Part shown: one piece after another, positions 10,945 through 20,540 of the stretch
Position numbering within the stretch: position 1 is the first letter of the stretch
Layout of the letters: every line of letters begins with the position of its first letter
Assembly (NCBI GenBank): GCA_030280995.1
Contig: JASXTE010000015.1
Coordinates: 1,568,501 to 1,632,500, forward strand
DNA from: Hemileia vastatrix
Taxonomy: Eukaryota > Basidiomycota > Pucciniomycetes > Pucciniales > Zaghouaniaceae
Direction of reading: 5' to 3'
DNA length: 64,000 nt
The notes under the pieces: model-generated
Told to the model about the DNA's origin: nothing
What the model saw: only the letters and a program-made list of their open reading frames with translations
Databases searched by the model: none
Translations under genes and position numbers: made by a program

Positions 10945-11051
10945 TCATCTTTTTCCAACAAACATAATTCACCAGAAGCCGTCCGTTTTATATGCCGCTT
11001 CTTGGTGCAAACACAACACTGGCACAGAGTAGTAATCCCTGGCCATGTTTC

Positions 11052-13454
11052 CTAACCTTCATCTCCAGGAGGCGCTAACCGCATATGTAACCTCCGCATA
11101 TCTTCACCAGTGATCTCCAAACTAATCCCCATGCCAGCTTGATACCCTATCCTGGCCTTAAAATCCATCAAAAAAGGACCACCAAGAACAGTTTTGACTG
11201 CTCCTCTGGCCACATAAAAGTAAACCTTACCAACAGATCCACCAATGCCTAAGCTGACATGTTCAGCTGTACCCATCAGCTCTGTTGCATGCCCTCCAAT
11301 GCCTCTGAGGTTTCCCCCAGTTCCACTTTTAATTGGCAAGCCTATACTTGTCGCTTGCTCCAATGAAATTAAATTAATTTGAGAACCTGAATCGACCAAG
11401 GCCTTTACTTCTTTACAATTTAGAGTTACCACCAGGTAACCCAGGGGAGCGGAAAAATGTGTATCTACATCTTCCCCAAACTTTTCAGCATTTTCACAAA
11501 TATATTCCACCTCTCCAGTGGAAACCCGACGCCTTGTCAAATGCTTCTTTTGCTTTTTAGCAAGCGCCGGACTAATTGTTAATAACTCCCCCAAAGATAA
11601 GAGAATCTGCAGTTGATTCACCCTATTCAAAACTGAGTCCATTGCATTAGCTTGACCAGAAACTACTGGCCGCTCATACTGGACCTTTGATTTAACAACC
11701 TTGGCCCTGAGTACCTCTTGAGGTCCAAACGAGCCATCTTCACCTCCCATTATAACATCTTCACTTTCTATAACCCTAACTCCGTCACCAGCTTCTTGCA
11801 CTAATCCTGATCCATTGCTAGTCCTTCTTACACCCTCCATTGGGATGGGACCACTAAAACTTGGTCTGGGTAGAGACACCAACGGTACGTCCTCCTCAGA
11901 ATCCGAATCATCCTCTGGCATAGGCTCACCATTTAAATCAAACTTGCCATAACTAGGGGGCCCCATATCAGAAATCCCCTTCTGCATTTTATATAATTCG
12001 TCCTTAGAGTAAGGGTTCAATTTGTTATTGGCCTTGCCAGGATTAGCCCTCAATTGGCTCTGAATGCTACTATTTGCCTTATTAGCAGCTGCTCTTCTAG
12101 CAGCATAAACATTGTATTCGCCAGCTATACAGCTACCCTCAACTTGAGCAACCGTTGCCAGCTCTAAACCACCAAAAGAAGTAGAAAATGTGGCTTTACT
12201 GACCTCTTTCTCTTTACCTTTGTCAGCTTTTCCACCATTACCATAAACATCTTCATCTGTCACCTCTTCAAATCTGGCTCTCCTCTCAGCTGTTAAACTT
12301 CTTCTGACCAAATCAGAAGGAGACTGTCCATCACTGGGCTTGATGAACGAACCATCAGGAAATTTATAAACTTTACCATCAAATAAAACTCGCCCAGCAT
12401 CCATATCCTTATCAAGAGCAAAACAAACTGTTGCTCTGTGCCCCCTCCTATTACAATAGGAGCACACCTTTGGCTCATCATAGCCACCTCTATAACTACT
12501 ACCACCATTACCACCATTTCTCCCATTGCCTGGGAAGCGGTTACCGTTATTATTGCCATTATAATTTCGACGTTCATAGCCTCTAGATTGATAAGAAGTC
12601 GTTGTCAACGAAGAAGCGATTGGGGCCTTATTGGCCTTCTGGGTTTCTTGAACAAATATTTTTAACTGTTTAGTTAAATTGGCCAAATGATCAACCATCT
12701 TATTATCTACATTGCCCTCAACTTTAGCAGCAGGTAATCCCATTTGAGCCTTCTTGGCCTCCTGTGCTTTGACCATAATATCGTTGTTTTCGGCCAAAAC
12801 TTCGCTAACCTTGCTAACATATTGAGTGCATGACTCTTGATATTTGTCCAACACCAATAACTTAAGATGAGCTTGAATGTTGTCCTTGATAACCTCCAGA
12901 GTTGGCAGTTTCTGCTCACCATTAGGCAGTTCCTTCATCAAATCCTTTCTTGAAAGATCCTTCAAGACGTCCATTTGAATATCCCTGCTGCATGCTGTCC
13001 AAAACAAATCTTTTGCCTGGTTCTCATGCACTAGCTCGTCCACCAGTATGAGATATTCCACCTCTTCATCAAACTGAACACAGAGCTTTTTGAAGTCAGC
13101 CATAGAAGAAACTCCACCTTTTGCTTTCCAGTCTCCAACAATTTTATTGAGGTCCATCATAGTAAACCTAACACCCCATCTATCAACCATAGCTTTAGAA
13201 ACCTTAACCCAATTCTTGTCCTTAAATGCCTGCATAGCAATAACCTCTTTTTCCACCTCCCTATCAGCAATAAAAAATCTAACTTGCTTCACCATATCCA
13301 CATGAGAAGCACCATCAACAGCAGCAGCAGCTTCATACCTGCTAATGAACCATTTAACCTCCTCCCCATCAAACTTTGGGCCATCCAAAGAAACAATTCT
13401 AACTGAGGGAGTAAGAGGGTTAGAAGATCCAGAAGCAACAGCAGAAGAAGACAT
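11052..13454 (-). CDS. Element A gag-protease polyprotein (800 aa)
   Basis: Long intact frame from ATG at 13454. Gag-like N-terminal half (VKWFISRYEAAAAVDGASHV, then helical capsid-like sequence); Gly/Asn-rich basic segment around residues 295-325; a CCHC zinc knuckle CSYCNRRGHRATVC near residue 335; a low-complexity acidic stretch; and a retropepsin-type aspartic protease near residues 685-790 with the active-site block ALVDSGSQINLIS and second conserved block VLGGPFLMDF. Gag would form particles and bind RNA in the cytoplasm; the protease would process the polyprotein. The frame ends at TAG where B reads TTG; past the stop the frame continues with a conserved CQC..C segment, so the stop is probably a mutation. 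Confidence 0.88.
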   Translation of the reverse strand: MSSSAVASGSSNPLTPSVRIVSLDGPKFDGEEVKWFISRYEAAAAVDGASHVDMVKQVRFFIADREVEKEVIAMQAFKDKNWVKVSKAMVDRWGVRFTMMDLNKIVGDWKAKGGVSSMADFKKLCVQFDEEVEYLILVDELVHENQAKDLFWTACSRDIQMDVLKDLSRKDLMKELPNGEQKLPTLEVIKDNIQAHLKLLVLDKYQESCTQYVSKVSEVLAENNDIMVKAQEAKKAQMGLPAAKVEGNVDNKMVDHLANLTKQLKIFVQETQKANKAPIASSLTTTSYQSRGYERRNYNGNNNGNRFPGNGRNGGNGGSSYRGGYDEPKVCSYCNRRGHRATVCFALDKDMDAGRVLFDGKVYKFPDGSFIKPSDGQSPSDLVRRSLTAERRARFEEVTDEDVYGNGGKADKGKEKEVSKATFSTSFGGLELATVAQVEGSCIAGEYNVYAARRAAANKANSSIQSQLRANPGKANNKLNPYSKDELYKMQKGISDMGPPSYGKFDLNGEPMPEDDSDSEEDVPLVSLPRPSFSGPIPMEGVRRTSNGSGLVQEAGDGVRVIESEDVIMGGEDGSFGPQEVLRAKVVKSKVQYERPVVSGQANAMDSVLNRVNQLQILLSLGELLTISPALAKKQKKHLTRRRVSTGEVEYICENAEKFGEDVDTHFSAPLGYLVVTLNCKEVKALVDSGSQINLISLEQATSIGLPIKSGTGGNLRGIGGHATELMGTAEHVSLGIGGSVGKVYFYVARGAVKTVLGGPFLMDFKARIGYQAGMGISLEITGEDMRRLHMRLAPPGDEG

Positions 13455-13611
13455 CCCAATAAGTAATAAAATGTGTTAAAAATCGATGAAATAACAAGCC
13501 TCTTGCAGGCCAATAACAAAAATCCAATTAGAGTTCTAGAAAATAAGCCTCTTGCAGGCTAAGAAAGTTTTTGATCCAAGTAAGTCTTTAAAGAAAGCTA
13601 AAGAAATTGAA

Positions 13612-13628
13612 CCCCATGTTGGGCGCCA
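13612..13628 (-). other. Primer binding site of element A
   Basis: On the coding strand, three bases after the 5' LTR, TGGCGCCCAACATGGGG begins with TGG, the complement of a tRNA CCA end. Element B has TGGCGCCCAACGTGGGG at 28859-28875, differing at one base. The tRNA is not identified. Confidence 0.75.
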
Positions 13629-13631
13629 ACA

Positions 13632-14754
13632 ATGGTAAGGTAAACTCTTACAGTCTCCTTGCTGTAAGCAGAATCCGGGGGAGATGTGTGGATTTAGCTG
13701 AAAACCCTGTCCTTCCAATAAAAATAACAAAATGGGAATTCTAAATCACTAAGCTAACCAGTCTACTTGGATCTGATTGATAAAAATAATGAAACTCTAA
13801 AATATTTAACGCTTATTGAGATTTAAAGAATGTGGCTGTTGAGAAAAGAAATACTGATAACAACAATTAAGGTGTACCAGTGAAAGATCTGAAAAGATTG
13901 ACTTTTATGTTTTTATAATAATTTGAATTTTTATGAGACAGCAATAATCAAGTCCCAGCGATGAAGACCTTTCTAAAGATACCCTGTATGAAGTGTGATT
14001 TAAATTGTTGAGTAGTATTTTCTAAATGTTATATATAAAATATAAAGTTATAAGGGTATTACAAATTTATTTAATTTGTTGAGTAATAAAAAATAAGACC
14101 GTGGTGGTTAAAGATTAAGCTGTATGATGTATCCCCCCCCTCAATTTCGATTTTGAGAGGCGCTTAAGTATTCCTAGTCACGTGCCTAAGTATTCCCCTC
14201 CAGAGCTCTCCCAGAGTCAATCCGGAGCCTGTACGGAGCTCGTACGGAGTCCGAACGGAGTCCGTACGGAGTCGAAGCGGAGTCCGTCCGGACTCAATTA
14301 GAACCTTTAAAACTATAATAAAAAATCTAGAAAAAATTTTACATAATAGAGCCACTTCCCCTTTACATTCCAAATTAATTTTCGTAGTCTGCGCAGCTCT
14401 AATCACCCTGTAAAAATTCATCAAAGTTAAGTATTTTCTAAAAAGGTAAATATTTCTATAAAACTTTAAAATTCATTTAAAAATATAAGAAAAATAGTAA
14501 AAATTATGGGAAAATTTACCAAGGTTCTTGAGTGACTCGACTTGATACTTTTAAACTCTTCAGACCATAAAAATAAGTTTTCTCCATAAAATAAATTGAT
14601 TTCGTGTAGGCATTTGCTTTTAACCAAATTTCTTTATATTTAAAACTCAAATAAATTTAATTAAACCCTTTTATAAAATATTAACGCCTATCTTGCGCGC
14701 CGTAAAAACTCCATTTAGGTACTTAGGTGCCATACTAAACTTTAGGCTACCACA
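13632..14754 (-). repeat. 5' LTR of element A (1123 bp)
   Basis: Direct repeat of 983-2216 apart from fewer 11-bp units (14222-14292) and scattered substitutions. It is followed on the right by CCGTT, the target duplication, and then by transposase coding sequence. Confidence 0.9.
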
Positions 14755-15278
14755 CCGTTGAGACTATTAGAAGTAAGGAAGATAAAAAGAAGGGCAAAGA
14801 GAAATAAAGTGAAAGAACTAGGAATCCACAATTGTGAGCCACTGAGCTAGAGGCAGTGTGGAATGTGATAGAGCAAACAAAAAAACCTTCCTGGATTTCA
14901 CGAGTACCAAAACAATTAGGATCTAAAAAGTCACTTTCCCTCAAAGCTGCGGAGTGGCATGTACTTTATACTGTTTACTTTCCTTTGTCACTTATCCACC
15001 TTTGGGTAGAAAAATTAAATCAAGCCGAGACATCTGTGACGTCAGACCACAAACCTAGAGAATATTATCTTCTAAAATCACTCACCACTTTAAGTTCAAT
15101 TACCAACTTTTTGACTTTAAAAAATGTGTCTGCCGATGAAGTTGATGAATTAAAACAACTGCTATTGGAGTATCATATATTCTTGGAAGAAGGTTGGAAA
15201 AATATCAGCTTTAAGCCAAATCTTCATTTGACTCAACATTTTCCAGAAATGATTAAACGTTTTGGTCCACCAGTTGTA
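14755..15278 (+). pseudogene. Tnp2 transposase, middle piece
   Basis: It continues the frame of the 5' piece directly after the CCGTT duplication. Two stops (TAA 14805-14807, TGA 14835-14837) precede a good stretch from 14856: PSWISRVPKQLGSKKSLSLK then AAEWHVLYTVYFPLSLIHLW, which matches the Tnp2 block in which the Lys-Ala-Glu-Trp motif follows a Gly-rich segment; then ELKQLLLEYHIFLEEG and NLHLTQHFPEMIKRFGPP. At 15279 the LTR of element B begins; the codons shown by a naive ORF call after VVD are LTR sequence. The frame resumes at 29977. Confidence 0.82.
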
Positions 15279-16317
15279 GACAATCCTATAGTACTAGCTA
15301 TAGGCCTTGACCAAGGGAGTTGGAGAAAAACCAGAGAGAAAATCCCCTGTCCCTTTAGAAAAATAGAGTGAGATTAACTTGCTAAAGTAAGTTGGTTCCT
15401 GTTTTGCTAAAGCCCCTTTTTAACACACTTGACTGCTTGATGAGCCAAGAAAGTAGTCCCCAGATAGACTACCAGACCAAAGAACTGAAATGTAGAACAA
15501 AGTACACACCAGAGACAGCAAAGATACTTGATGTAGGCTGCAAATCCACACCAGAGACAGCAATAATACTTGCTATAGCTTGCAAGACTATAACAGAGAA
15601 AACAGTTGCTAAAGTTAAGTTAAATGAAGAAACCACTTGCAACAAACACAGCCAATTGTGGCCAGAAAACAGTGAAAACTGAGTGAGGAACAATGAGATC
15701 ACCTCCGGATGGTTTTATGATGATTAAGGTTGCCCCAAACTGTCTTATTCACTATGTACACACAGACCACTAACTAAGAGCACATGCTCACCCACCAATC
15801 TGGCACCTGTACCTGCCAAATTGCATAAAAAACCCTCCTGGAGCGCTCCCCAACCTCCTAAAACAGAGGCAGGTGGGCCGCCCGACTTTGGAGATGCCTA
15901 ATCTACTTAGAAAAATTAGCTACAACTACTAAAACCTTTAAAACACGGAATTTCACTATAACAACATTGGAACATGAAATATAGAGAAAAATTAGCTCTA
16001 TCCAATGGTACTAAGCACTTAACCCTAAGACTTAAGGTTAGCCCATAAAACACGAAAACAAAATTAATCAGCAATCTTTTATAAATGAAAAATGAGGAAA
16101 TGACCCCTTAAAACTCCGAATATGAAAAATGTCTACAAGACATAAAATATAGAGAAAAAGAAGGGCTATCCAATGATAGTACCCACATACCGGAAGAGCT
16201 AATATCCATGGAATAAACCCAAAAAAATACCAAATTCCTTAACAGATGTCAATTAAGACATGCACAAACAGCGCCAAATCACACAACAAAGGCCACTTCT
16301 AATGTTGGAAGACCACA
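15279..16317 (-). repeat. 3' LTR of element B (1039 bp)
   Basis: It matches 28884-29971; the latter is about 50 bp longer through an indel in the GC-rich segment (near 15872 here, 29472-29530 there). Both copies contain the same ORF (15392-15682, 28996-29286), which exists in duplicate only because LTRs are duplicates; it holds an imperfect repeat around CACCAGAGACAGCAA. Confidence 0.9.
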
Positions 16318-16332
16318 TCCTCCCTCCAATTT
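16318..16332 (-). other. Polypurine tract of element B
   Basis: The coding strand reads AAATTGGAGGGAGGA immediately before the LTR start TGTGGTC, as in element A. Confidence 0.7.
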
Positions 16333-16335
16333 AGA

Positions 16336-17030
16336 ATGTCCGCATTCTTTCTTCATCCAACCACCATGTTTAACATCCTTCCCAAATCTGCCTCTGAAAT
16401 GGGCCCCTGCCAATACTGCATCGACAATAATTTAACCTGCGCCATGACACCACCTGTCCATCCATACAGAACGTCCTGCGATATCTGCTACTCCAGAAAG
16501 AAGACCTTCCACAGACCTGGTCTATTTTCTTCCACAACAGATTCACCTCCACCTCAACCTGGTCCTTCTTCTGCCAGCACCAAAAGATCTAGGCCATCCA
16601 TTCTGATACCCAGATTAATCAAAAAGCTCCGCCCTTCCCAGAAGAGTGCCACAACCCATAAAACAACCAGTTCCCCCATCCCTGGTCCATCTGATGGTAA
16701 AGAACATTCATTCCTTCCTTCAAAATTAAAACTGATAACTTCTCAGTTCCTTCCTCTTCTGATAGTGATGATAACAATGTAGGATCCATTGCACCACCAA
16801 CACCAACGCACATTCCAACTATCAAGGCCAGTTCCAACAACACACATCTCAACAGAAATAACTTCTGCTTCACTACTTCCAATCCACTCCTGCTAGAGAT
16901 CCACAGGACATTGAGAACAGAAGACACCTCATTCACCAGTTCAAGGCTAATTCTGAACCCTTCATTTCATCTCTTGATTCCCTCTGTAATTCCACTAGTA
17001 CTTGAGTTTGATTCAGAAAATAAAAATTGA
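16336..17030 (+). pseudogene. Antisense zinc-cluster gene X1 in element B
   Basis: ATG at 16336 (or 16366) opens a frame with the cysteine pattern CX2CX6C-X12-CX2C followed by SRKK (CQYCIDNNLTC ... SCDICYSRKK), close to a Gal4-type Zn2Cys6 cluster with the last Cys missing. A Ser/Pro-rich middle follows. The first frame ends at 16782. A different frame then continues through an acidic SSSDSDDNN stretch to NNFCFTTSNPLLLEIHRTLR and ends DSENKN near 17030; that tail is conserved in element D (58067-58267), so the break is a frameshift. It lies antisense to the retrotransposon genes. Function unknown; DNA binding is only suggested by the cysteines. Confidence 0.5.
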
Positions 17031-17063
17031 CCACACCCTCTATAGGATGTAACCACAAACAAC

Positions 17064-17570
17064 CCTCAGTTTTAAGTCTTGGGGGACCATTCTCATTTTA
17101 TAGTCTTGGGGGACTCAAAAACCCTCAGTTTAAAGTCTTGGGGGACTAAAAACCTAAATCATAAACCCAGAACCAGAGATCAACCACATTAAGACACTGA
17201 GAAAAAACTAACATTCTGGGATAATTGTGAATAGAGCTGCCAGCCCATCAATTACCCCCAAACTTTCCTTTGCTAAATTTGGAGGCTCCCCCTGTGGATA
17301 CCCTCCACCAATCTTTCAAACTAACTCCAACAACAAAACCCTTTTTCCTCAGTTTATAGTCTTGGGGGACTTACAACCCTCAGTTTAAAGTCTTGGGGGA
17401 CTAACACAGTGTTCAGTTGAAAGTCTTGACGGACTACTTCTTGATAAAATCTTGAAACCTGCCAGTTTAAAGTCTTGGAGGACTAACAGAAACCAGATTT
17501 CAGTTTAAAGTCTTGATGGACTGGTCTTGATACCATAGAATTTTCAGTTTAGAGTCTTGATAGACTGACG
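17064..17570. repeat. AGTTTA-hairpin cluster with GGGGTAAYTG hairpin, element B
   Basis: Nine hairpin copies near 17066, 17094, 17127, 17351, 17381, 17414, 17463, 17501 and 17545, mostly CAGTTTAAAGTCTTGGGGGA then CT. Between them lies one GGGATAATTG (17218-17227) / CAATTACCCC (17249-17258) hairpin. The cluster lies directly upstream of antisense gene X2, in the position of a leader or promoter for it. D has the same arrangement (58302-58830). Confidence 0.78.
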
Positions 17571-17718
17571 TAATTTTGCATAAAATGGACGCAGCCAATT
17601 TCATGCAGCACACCTCTACAGCCAACCTTCTGAGCTTTCCCCTTCACTTCATCATCTACCCATCACTGACAAAAAATCTCATCCTGTCCCTTTTTATCAT
17701 TGTTTCTCACCACAGATC

Positions 17719-19309
17719 ATGGCTGGATCTCCTGATGTTAACCCTTCTACTCTCCCTTGCTTCACTGCTCCCAAGGACTATGCCTGCAAACAGTGCATTC
17801 ACATGTGCAGACCTTGCACATTCACTCTTCCAAATCCTGAATCCAAATTCTACAACAGGGCTTGTGACTCTTGTTATTCCAAAAAGAAAAGATGTGACAG
17901 AGACGCCAACTACCCTATTCCTCCGCCTTCACCATCTCATAAATACATCTCCAGATCCCCTACCGGATCCCCAGAGCTTGGTCCTTCCTCTTCCTCTCTA
18001 TCTTCTGCTCCTTCCAGAAGATCCAGAAGCTCAGCTTCCCGCACTCTTCCTAAAAGACCAGCCTTAGCCTCACAAGAAACTGCTTTTATCTCCCCCAAAT
18101 TAGCTCCAAAAGCTTCAAAATCAACTCCCAGGCTTCTAGACCGTGTCCAGGCGGCCCTCCCGCCTCACGAAACAGTGAAAATCAGGACCAAAACCTCCAA
18201 AAACAGCCAGAAAATAGCCAAATTCATCCAGACAACAACAACAACTGAACCCAACTACCTCCTACTGCTCCCAGAGCAATTCAATGCACCCTTCCAAAGT
18301 CCAAAAGCACCAAAATTTACCAGATTTCTAAGAGAACTGCCAGAGAACCCCAAGAAGACACCAAAACACCACACACTGCTCCACAACAACAACTTCGTCC
18401 CCAACTAAGACAAAGAAAATACACCTCTCCTCTGTCAGCCAACTACTCTTCTGACAGTTACATCTCTTCAAATTCTCCATCCAGAAGAGAGCAGTCTGCT
18501 TCCAAATCCCCCTCTCCTGCTCCATCCTTTAACAACCCTGGTACTCCATCACCAGCACCTCCTCCAGCTGAATCCAACAGAAATATCAACCTCAACAACA
18601 ACCACAATCTCAATGCTCCAACTAGGCCCCAGGAACCTCAGCATCCCAGTTCACCTTCTCAGGATCCTTCAGAGGAAGACCATGAGAATCCATATCTTTC
18701 CCTAGTTGATCAACCCACTATGACCATTACAAAATTGTCAGAGATCCAAATCCCAGATGCTTACAGATTTTATGAGCTTCCAATCTGTAAGTACCAAATT
18801 AATTATTCCATTCCTTCAACAAAAATAATTACTGATCCAATTCTTCTTGTCTAGTTGGCACCCCTCCTCCTGAATCTATTATTGGAGTTGGCCAAACTCT
18901 TGAAACTTCTTTGACCCTGGATTATGGAGACATGAAGAAAAACCTAAGCACCATGTGTTCCAATATGCTAAAAGCCTTTGCCCTCCATGGACCTTTAAAT
19001 GACTTTGAAAAATCCCTGAGAAAGCGCCTACTGGACGATCACTGGAAAATGTCTAGGATCATTAAACACACCCTCCAGAACTCCATTCCTTCCTCTTCTT
19101 CTTTCTCCTCTGAACTTCCCTCTTATCCAATCCCTGACCATTACAATCCCTATAATCTCTCCAGCAGGATGCACTTCAAAGAACACAGTGCTTCCAACAA
19201 TCCCAACAAAAAAAAAAAAACGTCATCACAATCCGGACCAGCCTCCAGAAGCTTCATCATCCAGATAATGAGCTCCTGCAAAAAAAATAAAAACATAAAG
19301 ATAATATAA
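17719..19309 (+). pseudogene. Antisense zinc-cluster gene X2 in element B (two exons)
   Basis: Starts MAGSPDVNPSTLPCF. Cysteines CX2CX6C-X15-CX2CX6C (CKQCIHMCRPC ... ACDSCYSKKKRC) fit a Zn2Cys6 binuclear cluster. A long Ser/Pro-rich region follows, then a conserved acidic stretch ending EEDHENPYLSLVD. An intron (18787-18854, 68 bp, GTAAGT..CTAG) joins LPI to GTPPPESIIGVG, and exon 2 has a helical, basic C-terminal domain (MLKAFALHGPLNDFEKSLRK). In this copy a frameshift before 18402 and a poly-A expansion near 19210 break the frame; D has an otherwise matching copy with different breaks. It is antisense to the Gypsy genes, upstream of pol on the + strand. A regulator of the element or host is possible but unproven. 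Confidence 0.62.
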
Positions 19310-19464
19310 AACAATTAATAAAAAATAATTTTAGGATTATTATTTTTTTTTTTTTTTATTTTTTTTTTACTGTCTACTAATATACTAAATAATAAAAATT
19401 GATAATTAAAATGAAATGAAATAACATAAATGAAATAAAATAAAATATAAAAAATAATTAAAAT
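19310..19464. other. AT-rich spacer with poly-T run
   Basis: Homopolymer-rich (long T run near 19341-19368). Nothing else seen. Confidence 0.5.
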
Positions 19465-19729
19465 GGTATCCCCCAGCCAATTGATGAGCTGATCCCCTGA
19501 TACCTTACCCACATCCAAGTGCACCTTGATGTGGATACACAATTAAATCTTTTAAATGATTAACAGAAAACAAAATTCAAAAAAATTTAGAAATTCAGAA
19601 GCTAATAAAAATAATGAAACCCAGAAACACATGAAATAAATAATAAATAAAAATAAAATAGCATTGCCAGGCCAATTGATGAGCCTTTCCCCACCAATGC
19701 TTGCCCACATCCAGGTGATCCTGATGTGG
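19465..19729. repeat. Two double-hairpin modules, element B
   Basis: Copy 1: GGTATC 19465-19470 with GATACC 19499-19504; CCACATC 19509-19515 with GATGTGG 19528-19534. Copy 2: GCATTG 19661-19666 with CAATGC 19695-19700; CCACATC 19705-19711 with GATGTGG 19723-19729. Both enclose GCCAATTGATGAGC. The first stem differs between copies at both arms yet stays paired. Confidence 0.82.
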
Positions 19730-19904
19730 TAACACCCTATATTTTGATTTTATAATTTTAAACAACCCCCATAAAAAAATTAAAAGAAAAAAAGAGAAAA
19801 AAGAAAATAATCTAAAACTGCTATCTAGCAATAACATAACTGCAAAATCAAAGAAAGTCCTGCTCCAAAGATGGTCCAATAAGGGAAAGTCCGGTCCATA
19901 GAAA

Positions 19905-20540
19905 TGATCACTGGGTGGACTCCCTCCAATAAGTAAAAATGATGGGAGACCAACAGTGATCCACCACCAATCTGAATGAACCAAAGATAAAGAAGCCAGT
20001 CCCAAACCAGTTTAAAGTCATAGCGGACTTAAAACCTGAATAATAAACAACTGAACTAGAATTCAACTAGGAAAAACAAAAGACTTGAGACAGACATTCT
20101 GGGGTAACTGTTCTACAGAGCAGCCAGCTCATCAGTTACCCCCACACTTTCCAAAATAAAATCTAGAAGCCCCCCCTGGGTACCTTCTAACAAAAACATA
20201 ACATTCAACACAAAAAAACCCAAACCAATAAGAGTGAAGAGTTTGGCACTTAAAAACCAAAGGAAATTCCAGTTTAAAGTCATAGAGGACTAAAACCTGT
20301 GAAAAGAAACCAATACTAGGGTTCAACCAAATTAAGAGAAAAGGTTGGAAACAGACAATCTGGGGTAACTGTTGCTAGAGAAGCCAGCCCATCAGTCACC
20401 CCTACACTTGCCAAGATCAAATCTAGAAGCCCCACCCATGGGTACCTTCTAACAAAAGTTTCCAACACAAAAGTTGCTTGCAACACCACAAAATTCCAAA
20501 ACAAAAAAAGAACGTTCCATAGTTTATCCTCATTGCGGAG
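19905..20540. repeat. Structured 3' modules of element B, adjoining pol
   Basis: In order: ATCACTGGGTGG (19907-19918) / CCAACAGTGAT (19950-19960) hairpin; AGTTTA hairpin near 20008; GGGGTAACTG (20101-20110) / CAGTTACCCC (20133-20142); AGAAG..CTTCT hairpin near 20165-20190; AGTTTA hairpin near 20269; GGGGTAACTG (20362-20371) / CAGTCACCCC (20393-20402); a second AGAAG..CTTCT hairpin; and one CCTC/GAG hairpin near 20520, right at the end of pol. The order matches A and D. Confidence 0.8.

Larger units (their letters stand above)
983..14754 (-). mobile_element. Gypsy LTR retrotransposon A (full length, decayed)
   Basis: Complete element on the - strand: 5' LTR 13632-14754, PBS 13612-13628, gag-protease 11052-13454, linker ORF 10606-10944, repeat array, pol 6346-9985, long 3' non-coding region, PPT near 2217-2231, 3' LTR 983-2216. 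Five-base target duplication CCGTT lies at 978-982 and 14755-14759. It sits inside the Tnp2 transposase gene, whose frame continues across it. Pol carries several stops and a frameshift, so the copy cannot move by itself. The long 3' region (about 4.1 kb) also contains solo LTR C. Confidence 0.9.

Noticed and set aside
12293..13519. Secondary ORFs over element A gag (12293-12577, 12438-12665, 12707-12922, 13090-13305, 13289-13519)
   Set aside because: Other-frame shadows of the intact gag-protease frame.
15392..15682. 96-codon ORF, also at 28996-29286, seemingly a conserved gene pair
   Set aside because: Both lie in the two LTRs of element B; the similarity is explained by LTR duplication. 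The - strand ORFs 15469-15702 and 29073-29306 are the same case.
17576..18067. 163-codon + strand ORF overlapping X2, also at 58837-59328
   Set aside because: Shadow frame of X2: the zinc-cluster frame carries the conserved cysteines and intron, whereas this one is a Leu/Ser-rich by-product.
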